The translations under genes and the position numbers were made by a program. A stretch of DNA of 64,000 nt from DASUPK01 sp963821705 (GTDB lineage Bacteria > Actinomycetota > Thermoleophilia > Solirubrobacterales > 70-9): positions 496,001 to 560,000 of the forward strand of contig CAWGEV010000005.1 of assembly GCA_963821705.1 (NCBI GenBank), in the 5' to 3' direction. Below, one piece after another: positions 17,922 through 24,353 of this stretch. Below the pieces are notes generated by a model that was given only the letters and a program-made list of their open reading frames with translations, was not told where the DNA came from and ran no database searches. How positions within the stretch are numbered: position 1 is the stretch's first letter; each line of letters opens with the position of its first letter.

Positions 17922-17944
17922 GTGACTAAAAGGTCACGTATAGT
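17915..17944 (+). promoter_or_regulatory. promoter of the arsR-SRPBCC-VOC operon
   Basis: A consensus -35 box TTGACA (17915-17920) and a -10 box TATAGT (17939-17944) are separated by 18 bp. The expected start is near 17951, only about 4 bp before the ATG at 17955, so the mRNA would be almost leaderless. No ribosome site precedes the ATG, which agrees with that. Confidence 0.75.
17922..17937. promoter_or_regulatory. putative ArsR operator, GTGAC-N6-GTCAC
   Basis: A perfect 5-bp inverted repeat with a 6-bp spacer lies wholly between the -35 and -10 boxes of the arsR promoter. This is the usual position for an autoregulatory ArsR operator, because bound repressor would block RNA polymerase. Assignment to this regulator rests on position only. 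Confidence 0.65.
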
Positions 17945-17954
17945 GAGACGCGAC

Positions 17955-18272
17955 ATGGACGAGGTGTTCAAGGCACTCGGCGATCCGACCCGGCGGGAGC
18001 TGCTCGACCGGCTCTTCAAGCAGGACGGTCAGTCCCTGACCGAGCTGGAGAGCGGCCTGGCGATGTCCCGCTTCGGCGTGATGAAGCACCTGAAGGTGCT
18101 CGAGGGGGCCAACCTCGTCGTGACCCGGCGACGGGGCCGCGAGAAGCTCCATTTCCTGAACCCGGTCCCGATCCGCCTCATCTACGAGCGCTGGGTCAGC
18201 AAGTACGCGGAGCCGTGGGCCAGTGCGCTCACGGACCTGAAACGAGAACTCGAGGAGGAAGACGTTGCCTGA
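17955..18272 (+). CDS. ArsR-family winged-helix repressor
   Basis: This 105-aa protein starts FKALGDPTRRELLDRL, the standard opening of the ArsR subgroup that travels with SRPBCC (AHSA1-like) genes. The recognition helix region is SRFGVMKHLKVLEGANLV (about residues 40-57). It has no cysteine pair for metal sensing, so a small organic or protein partner is more likely than a metal. I chose the ATG at 17955, not the longer open frame, because the promoter lies inside the extension. Its stop overlaps the next gene's start by 8 bp. Confidence 0.9.
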   Translation: MDEVFKALGDPTRRELLDRLFKQDGQSLTELESGLAMSRFGVMKHLKVLEGANLVVTRRRGREKLHFLNPVPIRLIYERWVSKYAEPWASALTDLKRELEEEDVA

Positions 18273-18786
18273 GGAATTCGAGGTTCCCCATCAGATCCAG
18301 CTCGTTCCCGAGGCCGATGGCAAGCAGGGAACGGCGGTGTTCGAGATCTACATCAAGACCACGCCCGATCGTCTCTGGGAGGCGATCACCGATCCCGAGA
18401 TGAGGGCGAAGTACAGCTTCGGAGTCGCGACCGAGTCCGAGTGGACGGAGGGTTCCGGGTACCGGTCCGGCGTCCCCGGGGTGATCGACATCGCCGAGGG
18501 CGAGAACCTAGAGGTCGATCCTCCCAACCGGCTCGTCCAGACGATGACCGCCCTCTGGAGCGACGAGGTGAAGGCCGTCGGGACGTCCCGAGTGACCTGG
18601 GAGATCCGCAGGGTCGGCGACTCCTGTCAGCTGACGGTGATCCACGACCAGCTCCCGATCGACGCCAGCGGCGAGCTCTACGGTGGCTGGCCGATGATCC
18701 TCTCCGGCCTCAAGACCCTGCTGGAGACGGGCGAGCATCTGGATACGCCGGGCTCCCTCCGTTACCAGCAGGCGGCTGGGTCGTGA
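18265..18786 (+). CDS. SRPBCC (AHSA1-like) domain protein paired with ArsR
   Basis: This 173-aa protein starts with TTG, preceded by GAGGAGGA at good spacing and overlapping the arsR stop by 8 bp. It has the AHSA1-type START-like layout: IYIKTTPDRLWEAITDPEMR (residues 28-47), a central beta-sheet and a C-terminal helix ending GLKTLLETG. In this widespread gene pair the SRPBCC protein is thought to bind a lipid-like or aromatic ligand, with ArsR controlling the operon. The ligand is unknown. Confidence 0.87.
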   Translation: MPEEFEVPHQIQLVPEADGKQGTAVFEIYIKTTPDRLWEAITDPEMRAKYSFGVATESEWTEGSGYRSGVPGVIDIAEGENLEVDPPNRLVQTMTALWSDEVKAVGTSRVTWEIRRVGDSCQLTVIHDQLPIDASGELYGGWPMILSGLKTLLETGEHLDTPGSLRYQQAAGS

Positions 18787-18805
18787 CGTGTGGGATGGTG
18801 CGTAC

Positions 18806-19210
18806 ATGCCAACCGACACAAAGCTCCTGAACGGCGTCGACTTCATCGCCTTCCCCACCCAGGACTGGGAGGCCGCCAAGAAGTTCTATGGCGAGACTCT
18901 CGGCCTGCCCTTCGGGAAGCAATGGGGAGAGATGCCGGCCGGCGAGTTCGAGACCGGGACGGTCACGATCGCGCTGATGCAGGTCGATGCCTTCGGGATC
19001 GACTTCAGCCCCAACAGCACGCCATTCGAGTTCCACGTCGACGATTTCGATGCGGCCAAGGCGGAGCTCGAGTCGCGCGGCGTCAAGTTCGTCACCGATG
19101 TGATCGACAGCGGGGTCTGCAAGCAGGCGATCTTCACCGACCCGGACGGGAACGCCCTCGGGATCCACCACCGGTACGCCGACGGCGTGGGTTCGGCTCC
19201 TCAGGACTGA
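18806..19210 (+). CDS. VOC-family (glyoxalase-like) protein
   Basis: This 134-aa protein has the vicinal-oxygen-chelate pattern: DFIAFPTQDWEAAKKFYGE in the first half, a central FEFHVDDFDAAKAELES unit, and FTDPDGNALGIHHRY near the end. A GTG 18 bp upstream is an alternative start, but the ATG gives the family-typical N-terminus. It lies 19 bp after the SRPBCC gene and is probably the third gene of the ArsR-controlled operon. VOC members include dioxygenases, lyases and resistance proteins; the reaction here is not determinable. Confidence 0.85.
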   Translation: MPTDTKLLNGVDFIAFPTQDWEAAKKFYGETLGLPFGKQWGEMPAGEFETGTVTIALMQVDAFGIDFSPNSTPFEFHVDDFDAAKAELESRGVKFVTDVIDSGVCKQAIFTDPDGNALGIHHRYADGVGSAPQD

Positions 19211-19223
19211 GCTCGGCCCGTGC

Positions 19224-21308
19224 CTACGCTGCTTTGACGGCCGTCGCGCCCGCGTCGACCTCGAGCTCCTGGGCAACGGCCTCCCGGGCCGAATCGGGCT
19301 CGAGCACGACGAACTCCCCGGCTCCCTTGAGGATCTCGCGCAGCAGCCAGTCGGTGCTGCCGTAGGGCACCTCGATCACCACGGCGCCATCGGCCAGCTC
19401 CTCGACGACGGTGTGCTCCTCTGACGCCCAGCGCGCGCGCTCCGGGGAAACCCAGACGCGGGCGACGTCGGCGGCGGGCACGTGCTCGCCGGACAGCCAG
19501 TTTCCCTCGATCGCGGCGATCTCCTCCACCTCCGGCCGAGGCTCGAACGTCTCCCGCGAGATCTTGGCCTCCTTGATCCGGTCCAGGCGGAAGTGGCGGA
19601 CGTCCTCCCGGCGGCGGTCGTACGAGGCGACGTACCAGCCCTCCGGCCCGTTGGCGAGGCGATAGGGCTCGATCTCCCGCTTGGTGAACTCGTCCTCGTT
19701 CTCCTTGTAGTAGTGGATGGAGAGGACTCGCCCTCTCTCGATCGCCTTGTTGACCTTGCGCGCGACGTCGGAGTCGTCCCCGCCGGAGGCTGCGATCTCG
19801 AGGCCCTCCTCCGAGGGGTCATGGCCGAGGGCAGCGACGATCTTCTTGCGGGCGCTCGCCAGGCCGCTCTGCGGCAGGTGGTCGCCGAACAGGTCGATCG
19901 CCGCCACCAGCGCCTTCGCCTCGAGCGGCAGCAGGCGGGCCGGCTTCGCGAAGTTGTCGCCGTAGGGCTCGGCATCCACCTCGATCTCGTCGCCCTGCAG
20001 CTCGGCGTAGAGGACGTAGGTCCCGCCGCCGAAGTTGACGACGTTGAGCAGGTCGATGTCGTCCCGGAGCTCCTCGTTGGTGACGTGGAGGCGCTCCACG
20101 ACGTCCGCAACCGACAGGCGAGCCTCACCCTTCGCCGACTCGATCAGCATCCCGGCGAGCGTGACCAGACGGGCGAAGCGCTCGGGCCGGATCGAGGAGT
20201 CCGATCGCCCGTTCGAGCGGGAGGGCCTCGGCGGCGGCGGCACGGTCCGAACCGACTTCGCCGGCTCGAAGTCCGCGCTGTGGCGCTCGCTGAGCTGCTC
20301 CAGGCGCTCCGCCACCTCCTCGGCGAGCTCGGGCGGGTCGAGCACGGTCGCGTGCTGGCGCCAGTGCAGGACCCAGGCGACCATCTGGCGGCTCGACGCG
20401 TAGTCCGTCTCGAAGATCCGGCCCCTGCCAGGCGAGCCATCGCCCCGGCCGGGATTGCGAAAGTCGCCGTAGGAGCCGAAGTCCCGCTCGACGAGCCAGG
20501 CGATCCGCTCCTTCAGGAAGATCTTCGCCCTGCCCTTGATCTCGCCTAGTTGCCACTCGGCGCGGCGGGCGTAGTCTCGGCGGTCGAATTCCTCGGGCGG
20601 CGCGAAGTCGTGCTCGGCCTTGGACGCGTAGGAGACCTTTCCCTTGATCCGCGAGAGGCGGAACACGCGCACCGCGTCGCGCTCGTGGGAGTGGCCGATC
20701 AAGTAGAACTGGCCGCCGCGGTAGACGAGGTGGTATGGGTCGATCTTGCGCTTCTCCTGGGAGTCGCGCTCGATCGTGTAGTAGGTGAACTCGATCGTCT
20801 TCCGACGCGAGATCGCTGTCTCGATCTTCGAGAGTCGCTGCGATACCTCGGCTCCGTCGGCCTTGGCGGTCATCCGCACCTCGACTGAGGACTGCTCCGG
20901 CGCCGTCAGGGGGCTCGGGCGGCCCCAGGAGACCTGCTGAAGCGCGAGGCGCAGCGGCTCCGCGTAGGCGAACTCGCCGTCGAGCAGCTGAAGCGCCGTC
21001 TGGAGCGCCGCCAGCTCGTCGTCGCCGAACCGGATCTCGGGCAGGTAGTAGTTCTCGGGCGGCAGGGAGTAGAGCTCTGACTCGTAGCCCTGGAGGCTCT
21101 CGCCGGGCTTGTCGACCTGAAGCGTGATCCCGAGGCTCTCGAGCTCTGCGCGGTCGGCGTAGAAGCGACGCGCGAAGGCGTCGTCGTTCATGTCGCTGTA
21201 CCCCTCCACCTCGCGCTTGATCTCGAGCGCCGAGGTCGGCCTGCCCTGGGCCATGAGGTAGGAGATCAGCGAGAGCTGGCGGATCAGCTTCTCGGTGTCC
21301 TTGGCCAT
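19224..21308 (-). CDS. pafBC: fused PafB-PafC WYL-domain regulator
   Basis: This 694-aa protein holds two winged-helix plus WYL units in tandem. The first spans about residues 1-330, with DPYHLVYRGGQFYLIGHSHE as its WYL region. The second spans about residues 365-690, with PYRLANGPEGWYVASYDRR. A basic, proline-rich linker (PPPPRPSRSNGR) joins them. In mycobacteria PafB and PafC are separate, form a heterodimer, and activate the LexA-independent DNA-damage response; natural fusions are known in Arthrobacter. I place the start at MAKDTEKLIR; the open frame continues 51 bp further but has no family similarity. The usual proteasome-ligase gene pafA is not adjacent. Confidence 0.9.
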   Translation of the reverse strand: MAKDTEKLIRQLSLISYLMAQGRPTSALEIKREVEGYSDMNDDAFARRFYADRAELESLGITLQVDKPGESLQGYESELYSLPPENYYLPEIRFGDDELAALQTALQLLDGEFAYAEPLRLALQQVSWGRPSPLTAPEQSSVEVRMTAKADGAEVSQRLSKIETAISRRKTIEFTYYTIERDSQEKRKIDPYHLVYRGGQFYLIGHSHERDAVRVFRLSRIKGKVSYASKAEHDFAPPEEFDRRDYARRAEWQLGEIKGRAKIFLKERIAWLVERDFGSYGDFRNPGRGDGSPGRGRIFETDYASSRQMVAWVLHWRQHATVLDPPELAEEVAERLEQLSERHSADFEPAKSVRTVPPPPRPSRSNGRSDSSIRPERFARLVTLAGMLIESAKGEARLSVADVVERLHVTNEELRDDIDLLNVVNFGGGTYVLYAELQGDEIEVDAEPYGDNFAKPARLLPLEAKALVAAIDLFGDHLPQSGLASARKKIVAALGHDPSEEGLEIAASGGDDSDVARKVNKAIERGRVLSIHYYKENEDEFTKREIEPYRLANGPEGWYVASYDRRREDVRHFRLDRIKEAKISRETFEPRPEVEEIAAIEGNWLSGEHVPAADVARVWVSPERARWASEEHTVVEELADGAVVIEVPYGSTDWLLREILKGAGEFVVLEPDSAREAVAQELEVDAGATAVKAA

Positions 21309-21414
21309 TCGCGACCCAGGATAGACGCGAGATTCGCCACGCCAGGCGACGCACGTCAAGCCTCCGAATCCATTTCCGCAATTTGCGCGGCCGTCTGGCG
21401 CCGCCCCGAGCGGA

Positions 21415-22014
21415 TCAGACCTTGAAGCTGGAGATGGCTCGCTCGAGCGTGGGCGAGAACTGGTCCCAGACCCGGGGTGGGGCCGCGCCCACGATCACCG
21501 TGGTGGCCGCCGGGCCGCGCACGATGCAGGCGACCTCCATGTAGCGGGCGTTGGAGCCCGTCGAGTAGCCGTCCTTGACGCACGATCCACGCCCGTCGCG
21601 AAAGCGGAGACCGGTCGCGAAAGCGATCGGGATCAGGTTGCGGTCGCCCTCCTCCCGGTTGTGGGCGGGGCGAAAGCTCGCCCAGTTCGCCAGGGTCTCG
21701 TCGCCGCCCTGCGGGGTGATGTTGAGGTAGCCGGTGATCCGGCCGCCCTCCTTCTGCGTGGCGGTCACCGTGCCGGGGTCCGTCCGCGTCAGGCGCCATC
21801 CGGGCGGGTAGGCGAGGGTCGCGTTGCCGGAGGGCAGGCTACGCGTCCTCCATCCGCCGGGCACGGCGCCGGGATCGAGCCAGGCGAACGCCGCCGGCTT
21901 GGCGGGCGCCGCCGGCCCGGAGGCCTCGTGGCGGCCGGCGGATGACCCGCAGGCGGCAATTGCCGCCGCGCTCATCACGGTGAGCGCGGCGACAAGAGCC
22001 CTATGCCGGCGAAT
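21415..22014 (-). CDS. putative secreted lipoprotein, apparent AUU start
   Basis: From an ATT codon at 22014 this frame encodes 199 aa. It opens with an ideal lipoprotein signal: a basic MRRHR, a hydrophobic core, and a lipobox ending IAAC at about residue 22. The mature part has two cysteines (GSCVKDG and VACIVRG) that could form a disulphide, and a pattern (LAYPPGWR, GYLNITPQGG) like PsbP/LpqN-type surface proteins. No ATG, GTG or TTG lies in the right place. GTG 21978 and ATG 21975 would leave only about 10 residues of signal, and the far upstream ATG runs antisense-like through the poly-His gene. The start is therefore uncertain. Confidence 0.6.
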   Translation of the reverse strand: MRRHRALVAALTVMSAAAIAACGSSAGRHEASGPAAPAKPAAFAWLDPGAVPGGWRTRSLPSGNATLAYPPGWRLTRTDPGTVTATQKEGGRITGYLNITPQGGDETLANWASFRPAHNREEGDRNLIPIAFATGLRFRDGRGSCVKDGYSTGSNARYMEVACIVRGPAATTVIVGAAPPRVWDQFSPTLERAISSFKV

Positions 22015-22018
22015 CGGC

Positions 22019-22207
22019 CTAGATGTTGCCGTCGCCGTCGCTGGGGCCGCCGTTGTTGTCGGAATCGTGGTCCCCGCCGTTGTGCTGGGGGATCCCACTG
22101 TGGTGGTGATGGTGGTGGTGTCCCGCCAGCGCGACCCCGGCTCCGCCGACCGCGAGGGCCAGCGCCGCGATCCCGGCAACGATCCACCTGCCTGTTCTGC
22201 TCAGCAT
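22019..22207 (-). CDS. exported peptide with native heptahistidine
   Basis: This 62-aa product has a clean signal peptide (residues 1-28, ending VALA). It is followed directly by G and seven histidines (residues 30-36), then a hydrophilic Asp/Asn/Gly-rich tail (GGDHDSDNNGG). An AAGGGGA ribosome site precedes the ATG by 7 bp. The mature peptide would be about 34 residues and could bind Zn, Ni or Cu outside the membrane. Its stop lies 4 bp before the putative ATT start of the lipoprotein gene, so the two may be coupled. I recognise no family. Confidence 0.65.
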   Translation of the reverse strand: MLSRTGRWIVAGIAALALAVGGAGVALAGHHHHHHHSGIPQHNGGDHDSDNNGGPSDGDGNI

Positions 22208-22288
22208 CGAGTCATCCCCTTCTCGGTTGCATTTCCCGGTACTACGGCCGGGGCGCGCCAAGGGATGGAGGGCTTACGAAGGTTTTAG

Positions 22289-23302
22289 CTAGGCGGCTCG
22301 GGACCCGAAGAAGGCCGAGCCGTCGATGCCGCGGTCGAACCGCGACCAGCTCTCGCCTTCGGCCAGCTCCTTCTCGAGCCGGTCGAAGCTGCCTAGCTTG
22401 CCACCTAGGTTGTCGATCGAGTGGACCAGCGTGGCCTCCCGGGTGGCCGGCACGACGGGCGAGCCATGCTCGAGCTGGCCGTGGTGCGAGAGGATGATGT
22501 GCACGATCGCCTGGGCGAGATCCGGATCGAAGCCCTCGATCCGCTCGATCTCGCGGCGGACCTTGTAGTAGCCGCGGGGGATCTCTCCCTCGAGGCGTCC
22601 GGCGTCGGTCAGCTCGATCGCGAGCGGGTCGTCGTTGTAGGCCTCGGTCTTGCCGATGTCGTGCAGCATCGCCCCGGTGACGGCGACCTCGCGGTCGATG
22701 CCGGGGAAGAAGTTCGCGGCGGCACTGACGGCCTGTGCGACCGACAGGGTGTGCTCGAGCAACCCACCGGCGTAGGCCTGGTGGTAATGCTTGGCCGCCG
22801 GGGCCTCGCGGAAGCGCGCCCAGGACTCGGTCTCCGGGCCGAAGAAGCAGTCGAGGAGCTTGCGCAGAAAGGGGTTCTGCACCGTCTCGATCAGTGAGCG
22901 CAGGTCCGCCTCGAGGAGCTCGACTGAACGGGCCGGCGCCTCTGCCAGTTGCTCGGCGTCGTACTCGCCGGGCCCGGCGGGCCGGACGCTTGCCAGCTTG
23001 ATCTGCTTGCCGAACTGGGGGTGGACGGCGAAGCTCCCCTGCACCAGGACGATCGATCCGGGCGCGCAGACCTCGAAGCACTCGGCGACGCCGTCCCACG
23101 CGATGGCCGGCACCGTTCCGGTCTTGTCGGCGAGCACCACTCGCAGGAAGTCCTCGCCGTTGCGCTTCTGCCGCCGCTCGCGTTCACGGACCACGAATGC
23201 GCCGGCGACCTGGTCGCCGTCGCTGAGCTCACGGAGCAGCCGCGTCTCGCGCTCATCCCGGGCTCCACTGCCGCCGCCGGTTTCGAAAAGGGTCTCAGCC
23301 AT
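22289..23302 (-). CDS. YhaM-like 3'-5' exoribonuclease (OB fold + HD domain)
   Basis: This 337-aa protein has an N-terminal OB-fold (residues 30-110, with VLADKTGTVPAIAWDG) and a C-terminal HD phosphohydrolase domain. The metal motif is visible as LLEHTLSVAQ, then AMLHDIGK, then ILSHHGQLEHGSP. This is the architecture of YhaM, a Mn-dependent 3'-5' exonuclease acting on RNA and single-stranded DNA. The ATG (MAETLFE) overlaps the stop of a small upstream frame as TGATG. It is followed by intergenic sequence and the poly-His gene. Confidence 0.88.
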   Translation of the reverse strand: MAETLFETGGGSGARDERETRLLRELSDGDQVAGAFVVRERERRQKRNGEDFLRVVLADKTGTVPAIAWDGVAECFEVCAPGSIVLVQGSFAVHPQFGKQIKLASVRPAGPGEYDAEQLAEAPARSVELLEADLRSLIETVQNPFLRKLLDCFFGPETESWARFREAPAAKHYHQAYAGGLLEHTLSVAQAVSAAANFFPGIDREVAVTGAMLHDIGKTEAYNDDPLAIELTDAGRLEGEIPRGYYKVRREIERIEGFDPDLAQAIVHIILSHHGQLEHGSPVVPATREATLVHSIDNLGGKLGSFDRLEKELAEGESWSRFDRGIDGSAFFGSRAA

Positions 23303-23499
23303 CAGGTCATTGAAAGTAGAGGCGGCTGCGGACAGGACTCTCCGGCGAGTCGGCGGGCGAGGAGCCCGCCGCTCACGGCGACAGCCCTGAGAATCGGGGT
23401 GCGCTGCGGGCGCCGCGTGAGGGAAGATGGCCGCCGGGAGACCCACCAAGCGAGCGGGACGCGAAGCAGCTTCTGGGTGTGCCTGACGATCGAGCTCAC
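23302..23499 (-). CDS. possible small basic protein upstream of the YhaM-like gene
   Basis: This 65-aa frame ends in TGA overlapping the ATG of the exonuclease gene by 1 bp (TGATG), the same junction used by real gene pairs in this window. The product is basic, with a Trp pair (LAWWVSRRPSS) and an amphipathic segment VAVSGGLLARRLAG. Codon positions are GC-rich through most of it. It has no recognised domain, and the 230-bp gap to nfo would otherwise be empty. Coupling is the only real support. Confidence 0.35.
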   Translation of the reverse strand: MSSIVRHTQKLLRVPLAWWVSRRPSSLTRRPQRTPILRAVAVSGGLLARRLAGESCPQPPLLSMT

Positions 23500-23532
23500 C
23501 CGGGAACCTCGCCCGGCCCAGGCGACGGCCGG

Positions 23533-24321
23533 CTAGGCCAGCGACCTCCGCACGAACTCGATGTCGGCCCGCATCGCCTTGGGGCCGCCCGGCGTCTCGA
23601 CCACGACCGGCGGTCCGGCCGCCTTGATCATCGCGCTGAGGACATCGGCCCCGATCTCCCCCTTGCCGAGGTTGGCGTGGCGATCGGCGCCGGTCCCGGC
23701 CGGGTCGCGGGAGTCGTTCGCGTGGAGTAGGTCGATTCGGCCGACGATCTTCCGGACCCGCTGGACGGCGTCCGAGAGATCCTCGCCGGCGGCGTGGGCA
23801 TGGCAGGTGTCGAAGCAGAAGCCGAGCTCGAAGTCGGTCTTCATCCCCGAGATTCCGTCCCAGAGCCGCGCGAGCGCGTCGAAGCGGCGGGCGACGGCGT
23901 TCTTCCCGCCGGCCGTGTTCTCCAGGTAGACCGGCACCCCCGACTCCAGCATCTCGAGGGTTCGCACCCAGCGGCCGACGCCCTCCTTGACGTCGTCGTC
24001 GGCATGACCTCCATGGACGATCACCGCCGCGCCCCCCACCTCCGCGGCCGCGTCACAGGTCTGCTGGAGGATCTTGCGCGAGCCGTAGCGGACGTTGTTG
24101 CGCGGGGAGCAGACGTTGATCAGGTAGGGCGCGTGGACGTAGACCGGAACGTCCGACTCGCACAGCTTGGCCGCGTCCTTGCGGGGAGGCGGCTTCTCCC
24201 AGCCCTGCGGGTCCGAGAGGAAGATCTGGACGCAGTCGGCGCCGATTGCCTTCGCCGACTGGAGCGGCCTCCCGGGTGCCACATGTGCGCCGACGACCAC
24301 GTTCTTGGCCGGTTTCGCCAT
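23533..24321 (-). CDS. nfo: endonuclease IV (AP endonuclease)
   Basis: This 262-aa TIM-barrel enzyme cuts DNA 5' of abasic sites. The zinc-ligand motifs occur in order: YVHAPYLINVCSP, VIVHGGH, YLENTAGG, CFDTCHAHAAG, LHANDSRDPAGTGADRHAN and VVVETPGG. All trinuclear zinc ligands therefore seem present. The start is the ATG of MAKPAKN; the open frame extends upstream into the antisense side of the neighbouring gene and is not real. It works after DNA glycosylases such as the Nei homologue at 5.7-6.5 kb. Confidence 0.93.
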   Translation of the reverse strand: MAKPAKNVVVGAHVAPGRPLQSAKAIGADCVQIFLSDPQGWEKPPPRKDAAKLCESDVPVYVHAPYLINVCSPRNNVRYGSRKILQQTCDAAAEVGGAAVIVHGGHADDDVKEGVGRWVRTLEMLESGVPVYLENTAGGKNAVARRFDALARLWDGISGMKTDFELGFCFDTCHAHAAGEDLSDAVQRVRKIVGRIDLLHANDSRDPAGTGADRHANLGKGEIGADVLSAMIKAAGPPVVVETPGGPKAMRADIEFVRRSLA

Positions 24322-24353
24322 CAAACGGGTCGCGCCGGCGCGCGCCCTCGCAT

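Noticed and set aside
20125..21381. Alternative frame of 418 aa overlapping pafBC
   Set aside because: Arg/Ala/Leu/Pro-rich shadow in the second frame; the WYL motifs are in the main frame.
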